A DNA stretch of 17,818 bases. Source: Pseudomonadota bacterium (lineage in GTDB: Bacteria > Pseudomonadota > Alphaproteobacteria > Rhizobiales > Xanthobacteraceae). A model generated the notes under the pieces. That model was not told the origin of the DNA, searched no databases, and was given only the letters and a program-made list of their open reading frames with translations. Shown here in pieces: positions 1 through 7,655 of this stretch. Numbering within the stretch: the stretch's first letter is position 1; each line of letters starts with the position of its first letter. The position numbers and the translations under genes are program-made. The stretch lies in NCBI GenBank assembly GCA_023434095.1, contig JAEYTJ010000127.1, positions 1 to 17,818 of the forward strand, given 5' to 3'.

Positions 1-1242
1 GCCGAGAAGCGCGACCACCGCCGGCTCGGCCGGGAGATGGACCTGTTCCACTTCCAGGAGGAGGGGCCGGGCGTCGTGTTCTGGCACCCCAAGGGCTGGA
101 ACCTGTTCCAGAACCTCGTTTCCTACATGCGCCGCCGCCTCGCCGCCGACTATAGCGAGGTCAACGCGCCGCAGGTGCTCGACAAGTCGCTGTGGGAGAC
201 CTCCGGCCACTGGGGCTGGTACAAGGACAACATGTTCAAGGTGCAGCCGGCCGGCGACACCGAGGACAATGACCGCGTCTATGCGCTGAAGCCGATGAAC
301 TGTCCCGGCCATGTGCAGATCTTCAAGCACGGTCTGAAGTCCTATCGCGACCTGCCCATGCGCCTCGCCGAATTCGGCGCGGTGCACCGCTACGAGCCTT
401 CGGGCGCGCTGCACGGGCTGATGCGCGTGCGTGGCTTTACCCAGGACGACGCCCACATCTTCTGCACCGAGGAGCAGATGGCGGCGGAGTGCCTGAAGAT
501 CAACGAACTGATCCTCTCCACCTATGCCGATTTCGGCTTCGAGGAGATCGTGGTCAAGCTCTCCACCCGGCCGGAGAAGCGGGTCGGCTCGGACGCAGTG
601 TGGGACCACGCCGAGGACGTGATGGGGCGGGTGCTGACCCAGATCGAGGCGGAGTCCGGCGGCAAGATCAAGACCGGGATCCTGCCGGGCGAGGGCGCTT
701 TCTACGGCCCGAAATTCGAGTACACGCTACGTGACGCGATCGGCCGCGAATGGCAGTGCGGCACGACGCAGGTCGATTTCAACCTGCCGGAGCGCTTCGG
801 CGCCTTCTATGTCGATGCCGACGGCTCGAAGAAAACGCCGGTCATGATCCACCGTGCCATTTGCGGCTCGATGGAGCGATTCACCGGTATTCTCATCGAG
901 CACCATGCCGGCCATTTCCCGCTCTGGCTGGCGCCGGTGCAGGCGGTGGTGGCGACCATCACCTCCGAGGGCGACGACTATGCCCGCGAGATCGTCGCGG
1001 CGGCGAAGAAGATGGGGCTTCGGGTCGAGCTCGACGTGCGCAACGAGAAGATCAACTACAAGGTGCGCGAGCACTCGCTGGCCAAGGTGCCGGCGCTGAT
1101 CGTCGTGGGGCGCAAGGAAGCGGCCGAGCGGACCGTCTCCATCCGCCGCCTCGGCTCGCCGAACCAGACCACGCTGACGCTCGACGAGGCGCTGGCGAGC
1201 CTGGTGGCGGAGGCGAGCCCGCCGGATACGCAGCGGGATTGA
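1..1242 (+). CDS. thrS: Threonyl-tRNA synthetase, 5'-truncated by window edge
   Basis: Cytoplasmic class II aminoacyl-tRNA synthetase that charges tRNA-Thr. The reading frame is open from base 1, so the first ATG at 37 is internal; 413 residues are visible of a family length near 640-660. The TGS and editing domains lie off the left edge. The catalytic core is complete: the three zinc ligands expected from the E. coli enzyme are a Cys in MNCPGH (nt 301-303), a His in DDAHIF (nt 454-456) and a His in MIHRAI (nt 850-852). Motif 2 includes RYEPSG and motif 3 ends in GSMERF. The C-terminal anticodon-binding domain starts near PLWLAPVQ and carries the VGRKE segment. The gene stands alone here, followed by a repeat-rich gap. 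Nothing unusual is seen in the visible part. Confidence 0.97.
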   Translation, partial: AEKRDHRRLGREMDLFHFQEEGPGVVFWHPKGWNLFQNLVSYMRRRLAADYSEVNAPQVLDKSLWETSGHWGWYKDNMFKVQPAGDTEDNDRVYALKPMNCPGHVQIFKHGLKSYRDLPMRLAEFGAVHRYEPSGALHGLMRVRGFTQDDAHIFCTEEQMAAECLKINELILSTYADFGFEEIVVKLSTRPEKRVGSDAVWDHAEDVMGRVLTQIEAESGGKIKTGILPGEGAFYGPKFEYTLRDAIGREWQCGTTQVDFNLPERFGAFYVDADGSKKTPVMIHRAICGSMERFTGILIEHHAGHFPLWLAPVQAVVATITSEGDDYAREIVAAAKKMGLRVELDVRNEKINYKVREHSLAKVPALIVVGRKEAAERTVSIRRLGSPNQTTLTLDEALASLVAEASPPDTQRD

Positions 1243-1258
1243 GTCACCCGCCCCAAAG

Positions 1259-1336
1259 TGTCATCCCGGACGGCCGCAGGCCGATCCGGGAGCGCACGAC
1301 ATGTGCCCGCGCTCCCGGCTCTCGCTGCGCTCGGCC
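1259..1336. repeat. Palindromic intergenic repeat, apparently truncated
   Basis: The left half begins TCATCCCGGACGGCC and runs to about 1294. The right half (about 1308-1336, including CGCTCCCGGCTCTCGC) is its imperfect reverse complement, so the two can fold into a long hairpin. The expected right end, a mirror of TCATCCCGGA, is missing, because the next repeat begins exactly where it should lie. The general form resembles short palindromic repeats common between genes in Hyphomicrobiales; that family link is from memory, not a search. Confidence 0.6.
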
Positions 1337-1448
1337 CGTCATCCTGAGGCACCCGGCGCAGCCGGGTCTCGAAGGACGCAGATGTCTGCCGCGTCACACC
1401 GCCTGCGTGCTTCGAGGCCGGCCTTCCGGCCGGCACCTCAGCATGACG
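1337..1448. repeat. Long inverted repeat with nested hairpins
   Basis: The left arm 1337-1381 starts CGTCATCCTGAGG. The right arm 1403-1448 ends CCTCAGCATGACG. The right arm is close to the reverse complement of the left, separated by 21 bases. Each arm holds its own small stem (CCCGGCGCAGCCGGG on the left, GCCGGCC/GGCCGGC on the right), so the element can fold as a cruciform or three-way structure. It sits between thrS and the convergent small gene and could act as a bidirectional transcription stop, though no T-run is present. It looks like a miniature intergenic repeat of the alphaproteobacterial CGTCATCCTGAGG type. Confidence 0.75.
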
Positions 1449-1496
1449 AGGGACATGAGGCAGCCTCTGCCCTTCCCGACAATCCCCGCCGCCGCC

Positions 1497-1781
1497 CTAC
1501 TTGTCCGGCGTTTCGGCCGGGCGGACGGGTGGCGGTATCGGCGGGGGCGGGTAGGGCTCGGTCTCCCGCCGGAGGCTGGGATTGGAGGTGGCGCCGGGCA
1601 CGTTGAGCCGGCGCTGCTGGGGCGTCCAGTAGGACGGGCCCTGCATGAGGTTCTGGCTGTTGGGTCGGACCGAATCGCGTCGCTGGGGCATGTAGGGGCT
1701 CGGCTTGGTGACCTGGGAAAGCGCGGGGGCGCAGGTGAGCAGCGTCGCCGCCAGCAAAAGACCCGCTCGGAACATCTTCAT
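1497..1781 (-). CDS. Small exported proline-rich protein of unknown function
   Basis: Unrecognised 94-residue protein. The start at 1781 is favoured because it begins a clear signal peptide: Lys2 followed by a hydrophobic stretch RAGLLLAATLLTCAPALS, with likely signal peptidase I cleavage around residues 20-25. A GGAGG-like ribosome site lies about 10 bases upstream. LLTC resembles a lipobox, but Thr before the Cys is atypical, so a lipoprotein is less likely. The mature part is hydrophilic, with a YWTPQQRRLNVPG stretch and a Pro-rich C-terminus (PYPPPPIPPPVRP). It probably acts in the periplasm or envelope. It is transcribed towards thrS and divergently from the phosphatase gene; the 253-base gap 1782-2034 must hold both promoters, but no convincing hexamer pair was found there. 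The frame stays open upstream to 2171, but that part reads as Arg/Ser-rich shadow sequence. Confidence 0.7.
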   Translation of the reverse strand: MKMFRAGLLLAATLLTCAPALSQVTKPSPYMPQRRDSVRPNSQNLMQGPSYWTPQQRRLNVPGATSNPSLRRETEPYPPPPIPPPVRPAETPDK

Positions 1782-2034
1782 CGCTGTGTCGCGCCTCCCT
1801 GATCCTATGTAGGGCGCCGCTGGCACACGCGCCACGGCTTCGGGATCTTCCGGCATGATCCATGGGCGCCGCGCTGTACCCCGATACGGGTATCGGTGCG
1901 TAAGGCCGGGAACGTGCAGCTTTTGTGGTCGGCCGGAGCCTGCGGCGGCGTTGCTAAGGCCGCTCATTGTGTGGATAGTCCGGCCTTGCCCGCATCCGGG
2001 CGGGGTCGAGACGCACGTCGGTGGAAGCGGGATC

Positions 2035-3213
2035 ATGACGGACCAGAACGCGGCGATTCTGGTGGTCGACGATGTCGCCGAGAACCGCGACCTGCTGCTG
2101 CGCCGCCTGAAGCGCCTCGGCTTCGCCCATATCGACCAGGCCGCCAATGGCGTCGAGGCGCTCGCCGCCATCGACCAGAAGCCCTACGACCTCGTGCTGC
2201 TCGACATCATGATGCCGGAGCTGGACGGCTTCGGGGTGCTCGACCGGCTGCGCGCCGACGGGCGGATCAACGAGTTGCCGGTCATCGTCGTCTCCGCGCT
2301 CAACGAGATCGAGCCGGTCGTGCGCTGCATCGAACTGGGCGCCGACGACTTCATCTTCAAGCCGTTCAATCCGACGCTGCTGCGTGCCCGCGTTCTCGCC
2401 ACGCTGGAGAAGAAGGCTCTGCGCGACCGCACCCGCGACGAGCTGAAGCGCAAGCAGGCCGAGCTGATCGAGGCACGGACGCTGCAGCTGGCGCTGGTGC
2501 CGCCGCCGTTCAAGGGGCCTTTCGGCGGGCGGAATCTCGCCATCGACGTCTTGCTGGAGCCGGCCAAGGAAGTCGGCGGCGACCTCGTCGACTATTTCCC
2601 CGTCGGCGAGGGCCGGATGGTGGCGATCATCGGCGATGTCTCCGACAAGGGCGCGGGCGCGGCGCTGATGATGGCGCGCACCCATTCCATGTTCCGCTCG
2701 CTCGGCACCCGTCCGGACGCGGCCGAGCTGTTCGCCGATCCGGCGCGGGCGGCGGGGCTGGTGAACGACGCGCTGGCGCGGGGCAACGCGTCCTGCATGT
2801 TCGTGACGCTGCTGCTGGCGGTGGTCGATGTGCCGGCCGGTACGCTCACCTATGTGCGCGCCGGCCATGTGCCGCCCTATCTGCGGGCGCGCGACGGCGC
2901 CGTGTCGCGGCTCACCGCCGCCGGAGGGCCGGCGCTGGGGGTGATGGAGGAGTTCCCCTACAGCGCTGCGACCGTGCCTCTCGCCGCCGGGGAGCGGCTG
3001 ATGGTGGTGACGGACGGGCTAACCGAGGCGCACGACCACGCCGGCGAGCTTTATGGCGAGGAGCGGGTGGGCGCCTTTCTCGCCCGGCTTGGTCCGGACG
3101 CGTCGCCCCTGCCGCATCTGGCGGCGGCGGTGCGCGCGTTCGAGGCCGGGCTGCCGGCATTCGACGACATGGCGGCGCTGCTGCTGACGCTGGACGCGCC
3201 GGAGACTGTGTGA
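2035..3213 (+). CDS. Response regulator fused to PP2C/SpoIIE-type serine phosphatase (RsbU-like)
   Basis: 392 residues; cytoplasmic, no membrane segment. The receiver domain is about residues 7-122: acidic pair D12-D13, phosphoacceptor D57 in LVLLDIMMPELDG, S87, and K109 in FIFKPF. A short helical linker (about 125-152) leads to a PP2C/SpoIIE phosphatase domain with the metal-binding acidic residues in GGD (D183), GDVSDKG (D201), TDG (D327) and FDDMA (D377/D378). Such proteins dephosphorylate a phosphoserine on an STAS antagonist when the receiver is phosphorylated; an STAS partner is encoded at 8108-8440. The frame is open from 1855, but the receiver fold starts right after the ATG at 2035, so that start was chosen; the ribosome site (GGAAGCGGG) is modest. 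It is first in an operon, 16 bases before the hybrid kinase. The family call is solid; the substrate is inferred. Confidence 0.93.
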   Translation: MTDQNAAILVVDDVAENRDLLLRRLKRLGFAHIDQAANGVEALAAIDQKPYDLVLLDIMMPELDGFGVLDRLRADGRINELPVIVVSALNEIEPVVRCIELGADDFIFKPFNPTLLRARVLATLEKKALRDRTRDELKRKQAELIEARTLQLALVPPPFKGPFGGRNLAIDVLLEPAKEVGGDLVDYFPVGEGRMVAIIGDVSDKGAGAALMMARTHSMFRSLGTRPDAAELFADPARAAGLVNDALARGNASCMFVTLLLAVVDVPAGTLTYVRAGHVPPYLRARDGAVSRLTAAGGPALGVMEEFPYSAATVPLAAGERLMVVTDGLTEAHDHAGELYGEERVGAFLARLGPDASPLPHLAAAVRAFEAGLPAFDDMAALLLTLDAPETV

Positions 3214-3229
3214 GGGGACGAGGGACGGG

Positions 3230-5521
3230 ATGACCGAGGACGAGTGGGTGAGCGAGGCGACGCTGCTGCGCGCGACGCTCGAGAACATGTCGCAGGGCGT
3301 CGCCATGTACGACGCCAGGCACCGGCTGGTGACCTGGAACCAGCTTTTCCGCGACTATCTCAACATGCCGGAGGAGTTCCTCGGCACGGAGCACACCTTT
3401 TCCGATTACATCCGCTATCTCGGCGCCCGGGGCGAGTTCGGAGACGTCGACATCGAGACCGCGCTGGCCCAGCGCCTCGTCCAACTGGAGACGCCGCACC
3501 GATTCGAGCGCACGCGGCCGGACGGCACCATTCTCGAAGTGAGGCGCGATCCGGTGCCGGGCGGCGGTTTCATCGCCATCTACACCGACATTACCGAGCG
3601 CAAGCTTGCCGAAATGAAGCTGCGCGAGGACGAGGAGCAGCTGCGCGCCATCGATGCCGCGGCGCCCATCGGGCTCGTCATCATGGATGTGGCCGAGCGC
3701 GTGGTGCGTCACTGCAATGGCTGTCTCGGCCGGCTGATCGGCCGCGAGGTGGACACGCTGATCGGGCGACCGCTGCGCGGGCTGTTCGACGATCCCGCAC
3801 GCGGGCAGGAGCTGGAGGCTATCCTCGCCACGCCCAGCAGCGAGCGGCAGGAGTTCAACCTGCCGCATGCGGACGGCTCCACCATCTGCACGATGGTGTC
3901 GCATGAGAGGCTGGATTTTCGCGGCAAGCCGGCGGTGATCGCCACCTTCGTCGACATCAGCGACCGGGTGCGCATGGAGCAGCAGCTGCGCGAGGCGAAG
4001 GAAGCGGCGGAATCCGCCAGCCGCGTGAAATCCGCCTTCCTCGCCAATATGAGCCATGAGCTGCGCACGCCGCTCAACGCCATCATCGGCTACAGCGAAA
4101 TCCTCTCCGAGGACGCCGCCGATGCCGGCGACAGCGCCATGGTGGCCGATCTCGACAAGATCCAGGCGGCGGGCAAGCACCTTCTGGGTCTGATCAACGA
4201 CATTCTCGACCTCTCCAAGATCGAGGCCGGGCGCATGGACGTCTATCTGGAGCAGGTGTTCCTGACCCGCATGGTCGAGGAGGTGAAGACCATCGTCGGG
4301 CCGATGATGCAGAAGAACGCCAACCGCTTCGTCATCGACTGCCCGGTCGACATCGGCACGCTGCGCACCGACGTCACCAAGCTGAAGCAGAGCCTCATCA
4401 ACCTCCTTAGCAACGCCGCCAAGTTCACCAAGGAAGGCACGGTGACGCTGCGCATCGCGCGCGACACGCTGCCCGATGGCAGCGAGGCGGTGCGCTTCGA
4501 TGTCAAGGACAGCGGCATCGGCATGAGCGAGGAGCAAATGGGCCGCCTGTTCCAGGCCTTCACCCAGGCGGATTCCTCGACGACCCGCAATTTCGGCGGC
4601 ACCGGCCTCGGGCTCACCATCACCAAGCATTTCGCCGCCATGCTCGGCGGCAGCATTTCGGTGGCGAGCCAGCCGGGCACGGGCTCGACCTTCACCATCG
4701 AACTACCGGTGGAGGCGCATCTGGTCGGCGCGCATGCCGATGACGACGAGATCGTCGATCCCGGCGTGCCCGCGACGCCCGGCGCGATCACCGTGCTGGT
4801 GGTCGACGACGACCCGGCGGTGCACGACGTGCTCACCGCCACCCTCGGCAAGGAGGGCTATGTGCTGCGCCACGCCCGCGACGGGGTGGAGGCGCTGAAT
4901 ATCATGCGCAAGGAGCCGCCCGACATCGTGACGCTCGACGTGATGATGCCGAAGATCGACGGCTGGTCCGTGCTCGGCATCATGAAGTCGGAACCGGCGC
5001 TGGCGCATATCCCGGTCATCATGCTCACCATCGTCGACGACCGGAATCTCGGATATTCGCTCGGCGCCTCTGAATACATGACCAAGCCGATCGACCGGCA
5101 GCGGCTGATCGCGCTGGTGCACAAATTCGCGCCGGGCAACGAGGACGGCGTCGTTCTGGTGGTCGACGACGACGCCGAGGTGCGCGCCATCATGCGCACG
5201 ACCATCGAGGGCGCCGGCCTGCCCGTGGCCGAGGTGGCCAATGGCGAGGAGGCGCTGGCATGGCTCGGCGCGCATCCGCTGCCCGCCCTCGTGCTGCTCG
5301 ACCTCATGATGCCGGTCATGGACGGCTTCGCCTTCCTCACGCGGGTGCGGGCCGAGCCGGCCTATGGCGACCTGCCCATCGTCGTGCTCACGGCCAAGGA
5401 GCTCACCGAGGATGAGCGGGAGTTCCTGGCGCGCAACACACTGCTGATTCTCAACAAGGGCGCGCAGCCGATCGGCTCGCTCGGCGCGGCGCTCGGCACG
5501 ATCGCCAGCCATGGCCACTAA
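3230..5521 (+). CDS. Hybrid sensor histidine kinase, PAS-PAS-HisKA-HATPase-REC-REC
   Basis: 763 residues with no transmembrane helix, so a soluble sensor. Order: PAS (about 12-122, PAS_7-like, ENMSQGVAMYD), second PAS (about 135-245), short coiled coil, HisKA with phospho-His H276 in NMSHELRTPLN, HATPase with N box N395 (LLSNAAKFT), G1 DSGIGM (427-432) and G2 FGGTGLGL (455-462), then receiver 1 (D527/D528 region, phosphoacceptor D570, K619) and receiver 2 (phosphoacceptor D691, K743). No Hpt and no DNA-binding domain. The signal is unknown; PAS domains may bind a ligand or cofactor. Flanked at 16 and 9 bases by receiver proteins, it likely phosphorylates one or both, setting the activity of the upstream PP2C phosphatase. 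Which receiver takes the phosphate cannot be told from sequence. Confidence 0.95.
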   Translation: MTEDEWVSEATLLRATLENMSQGVAMYDARHRLVTWNQLFRDYLNMPEEFLGTEHTFSDYIRYLGARGEFGDVDIETALAQRLVQLETPHRFERTRPDGTILEVRRDPVPGGGFIAIYTDITERKLAEMKLREDEEQLRAIDAAAPIGLVIMDVAERVVRHCNGCLGRLIGREVDTLIGRPLRGLFDDPARGQELEAILATPSSERQEFNLPHADGSTICTMVSHERLDFRGKPAVIATFVDISDRVRMEQQLREAKEAAESASRVKSAFLANMSHELRTPLNAIIGYSEILSEDAADAGDSAMVADLDKIQAAGKHLLGLINDILDLSKIEAGRMDVYLEQVFLTRMVEEVKTIVGPMMQKNANRFVIDCPVDIGTLRTDVTKLKQSLINLLSNAAKFTKEGTVTLRIARDTLPDGSEAVRFDVKDSGIGMSEEQMGRLFQAFTQADSSTTRNFGGTGLGLTITKHFAAMLGGSISVASQPGTGSTFTIELPVEAHLVGAHADDDEIVDPGVPATPGAITVLVVDDDPAVHDVLTATLGKEGYVLRHARDGVEALNIMRKEPPDIVTLDVMMPKIDGWSVLGIMKSEPALAHIPVIMLTIVDDRNLGYSLGASEYMTKPIDRQRLIALVHKFAPGNEDGVVLVVDDDAEVRAIMRTTIEGAGLPVAEVANGEEALAWLGAHPLPALVLLDLMMPVMDGFAFLTRVRAEPAYGDLPIVVLTAKELTEDEREFLARNTLLILNKGAQPIGSLGAALGTIASHGH

Positions 5522-5530
5522 GAGGGCGCG

Positions 5531-5902
5531 ATGACGAAGATTCTCCTCGTCGAGGACAATGAGATGAACCGCGACATGCTCTCGCGGCGGCTCTCGCGCA
5601 ATGGCTTCGAGGTGCTGATCGCGGTGAACGGGCAGGAGGGTGTCGACCTGGCGCTCGCCGAGAAGCCGGCGCTGATCCTGATGGATATGAGCCTGCCGGT
5701 GCTCGACGGGTGGGAGGCGACGCGGCGGGTGAAGGCGCATCCCGAGACCGCGGCGATCCCGGTCATCGCGCTCACAGCCCACGCCATGGCGTCGGATCGC
5801 GAGCAGGCGATGGCGGCGGGATGCGACGATTTCGACACCAAGCCGGTCGAGCTGCCCCGCCTTCTGGAGAAGATCCGGACCCGGCTCGGCCTGCCGGAAT
5901 GA
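5531..5902 (+). CDS. Single-domain response regulator (DivK/CheY-like receiver)
   Basis: 123 residues, one receiver domain and nothing else. The acidic residues E8-D9, phosphoacceptor D52 (LILMDMSLPVLDG), T82 and K104 (FDTKPVE) are all present, so it should be phosphorylatable. It starts 9 bases after the hybrid kinase stop with a good GAGGG ribosome site, and is the last gene of the three-gene signalling operon. The likely role is a phosphate shuttle or sink for the kinase, or an allosteric partner, as DivK-type proteins act. The similarity to DivK is at the level of the domain only; the orthologous cell-cycle DivK is not claimed. Confidence 0.93.
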   Translation: MTKILLVEDNEMNRDMLSRRLSRNGFEVLIAVNGQEGVDLALAEKPALILMDMSLPVLDGWEATRRVKAHPETAAIPVIALTAHAMASDREQAMAAGCDDFDTKPVELPRLLEKIRTRLGLPE

Positions 5903-5913
5903 GGCCGGCGGGG

Positions 5914-5947
5914 CCGTCACGGTTCTGTCATGCCGAACTTTCATAAC
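5914..5947 (+). promoter_or_regulatory. PHO box and -10 candidate for the Na/Pi cotransporter gene
   Basis: CCGTCAC (5914-5920), a 4-base spacer GGTT, then CTGTCAT (5925-5931) gives the 7+4+7 layout of a PhoB site (consensus CTGTCAT-N4-CTGTCAT), matching 12 of 14 repeat bases. Ten bases after its end is CATAAC (5942-5947), a 4/6 match to a -10 box. PhoB-dependent promoters usually place the box in the -35 position at about this distance. Another half-site, CTTTCAT, lies at 5938-5944 but at a wrong spacing. The implied transcript has a leader of about 85 bases before the ATG at 6038, including a GCCGCA/TGCGGC hairpin at 5967-5982. Not tested against chance matches. Confidence 0.6.
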
Positions 5948-6037
5948 GGCCCGCGCGTTGCAGCCTGCCGCATCCATGCGGCGGAGGAGCGGTTCGTCGC
6001 GCGCCAATTCGATATCTAACGGACGACAAGGCAGGCC

Positions 6038-7630
6038 ATGGCAACCATCGCGCTCCTGTTCAGCGGTCTGGGGCTGTTCTTCATCGGCGTGCGTGGGCTT
6101 TCTGCCAATCTCGTGCCGCTCGTCGGCCGACGGGCGCGCGCGGCCTTCGCGCGGGCGCTGCGCGGCAATGTCAGCGCCGCCATAAGCGGCACGCTGGCGG
6201 GGATGATCACCCAGAGCTCGACGGCGGTGTCGTGGATCGTTGTTTCCTTCGTGCGCGGCGGCGTGCTGACCGACGGGCCGGCGCTGCTGGCGCCGAGCTG
6301 GTCGAATGTCGGCACCTCGCTGCTGCCGCTGGTCGTCGCCATCGACACCTCGACCGCCGCCGGCCTCGTCATCGGCGTGGTCGGCTTCATCACCTATTTC
6401 CGCCTGGCGCGCGGCGCCCGCATGCGCAACGTGCTGGAAGCGGCTCTGGGCGCCGGCCTCCTCCTGTTCGGCATGCATCTGGTCGCCGTCGCCGTCGGAC
6501 CGATGCGCGAGGCGCTGCTCGGGCATCCCTGGTGGGAGCTGGCCGTCCAGAACCCGTGGCTCCTCGCGGCGATCGGTGCCGGCTTCTCGCTGGCGGCGCA
6601 GTCGTCCTCGGTCGCGGCGGCGCTCGCCGTGGCGGCGGTGGGCGGCGGGCTCCTGGATTTCGGCGCGGCCCTGCCGCTGGTCGCGGGCGCCAACGCGGCG
6701 GCGATGATCAACAACGCGGTGCTGATTCCCGGCGAGACGCGGCCGGGGCGTGTCGTCTTCGCGCTGCAAGTCGTGCAGAAGGCGGCGGGTTCGCTACTGC
6801 TCGCGGCGCTTGCCGTCTTCGCGGAGCTGCGGCCGGATGCGATGGCGGCGGTGCTGCCGGCCGACGGCGACGTGGGCGCCGAACTGGCGGTGATCTTCCT
6901 CGCCGCGCAGATCGGCGGCGCGACCGCCTCGGCGTTGCTGGAAGGGCCGACCCGGCGCCTCGTCGCCCGGCTGCTTCCGATGAATGCGGTCGAAACCCTC
7001 TCCCAGCCCGCCTTCCTGCTGCGCGAGGCGCTGAGCGACACCGAGGCGGCGCTCGACCTCGCGACGCGCGAGGTGGCGCGGCTGAGCGGGCGCCTGCCGC
7101 TGATGGTCGAGCATGTGCGCGAGGAAGGCGACGCGACCGCTCCGTCCGCCACCGTTCTGCGCACTGCCGGGGCCAGCCTGACCGAGGCCATCCGTGCCTA
7201 TCTGGCCTCCCTGCTCGACGCGCCGCTGGCCCGCGACCAGGTGGCGGTGGCGCTGCTGCTCGACGATGCCGCCAACAATGCGGGCGCTCTGCACGAGGCG
7301 CTCGCCGACTACGCGCACGAAGCCGCCATCGTCCGCAACGTGCCGACCGCCCAGCGGCTGAACGAGGCGTTGCATTTGCTGCTCGGCGCCGTCGCCGACC
7401 ATGCCGAAAGCCTCGGAGAGGAAGAGCCGGAACTGGTGCTTGCCCTGCTCGGCCATCGCGACCGGCTGATGGAGGAGCTTCGCCAGCGCCTCTCCTCGGA
7501 AAACGAGCTGGCGAGCGCGGAGCAGAACGCGCTGTTCCGCATGACCGTGCTGTTCGAGCGCATCGTCTGGCTGGCGCGCCGGCTGGTGAACGGCGTGACG
7601 CAGGTGCGCCGCGCGGGCAGCACCGCCTAG
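6038..7630 (+). CDS. Na/Pi-cotransporter family protein with PhoU-like C-terminal domain
   Basis: 530 residues, inner membrane. The N-terminal ~320 residues are a Na/Pi cotransporter (NptA/PF02690-type) domain with two inverted repeats: the QSS signatures are ITQSSTAVSW (Q59) and AAQSSSVAAALA (Q188), each followed by a hydrophobic helix pair and a GAN/SN element (WSNVGTS, AGANAAAMIN). From about residue 335 the chain is soluble and helical (SDTEAALDLATREVARLSG onward), as in PhoU-like tails found in this family. Predicted role: sodium-coupled phosphate uptake, or phosphate-linked regulation through the PhoU-like part. The start at 6038 begins directly with the first membrane helix; an AAGGCAGG ribosome site precedes it. 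It is 135 bases after the receiver gene and has its own PHO-box promoter candidate. Convergent with the HATPase gene (25-base gap). Confidence 0.9.
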   Translation: MATIALLFSGLGLFFIGVRGLSANLVPLVGRRARAAFARALRGNVSAAISGTLAGMITQSSTAVSWIVVSFVRGGVLTDGPALLAPSWSNVGTSLLPLVVAIDTSTAAGLVIGVVGFITYFRLARGARMRNVLEAALGAGLLLFGMHLVAVAVGPMREALLGHPWWELAVQNPWLLAAIGAGFSLAAQSSSVAAALAVAAVGGGLLDFGAALPLVAGANAAAMINNAVLIPGETRPGRVVFALQVVQKAAGSLLLAALAVFAELRPDAMAAVLPADGDVGAELAVIFLAAQIGGATASALLEGPTRRLVARLLPMNAVETLSQPAFLLREALSDTEAALDLATREVARLSGRLPLMVEHVREEGDATAPSATVLRTAGASLTEAIRAYLASLLDAPLARDQVAVALLLDDAANNAGALHEALADYAHEAAIVRNVPTAQRLNEALHLLLGAVADHAESLGEEEPELVLALLGHRDRLMEELRQRLSSENELASAEQNALFRMTVLFERIVWLARRLVNGVTQVRRAGSTA

Positions 7631-7633
7631 GAT

Positions 7634-7648
7634 CGGCGCGGCGCGCCG
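7634..7648. terminator. Short GC hairpin between convergent genes
   Basis: CGGCGC, loop GGC, GCGCCG: a perfect 6-bp stem that fills most of the 25-base gap between two convergent stops. There is no T-run on either strand, so it is only a candidate bidirectional terminator; in such GC-rich DNA a short palindrome of this kind can arise by chance. Confidence 0.3.
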
Positions 7649-7655
7649 GTTCGCA

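Noticed and set aside
1905..1960. GGAAC and CGTT elements suggesting a general-stress (EcfG) promoter before the phosphatase gene
   Set aside because: The spacing is about 35 bases instead of 16-17, so it does not form an EcfG promoter.
4703..6769. 688-residue minus-strand open frame across the kinase, receiver and Na/Pi genes
   Set aside because: His/Arg/Asp-rich low-complexity translation, spans three real genes and an intergenic PHO box; typical high-GC shadow.
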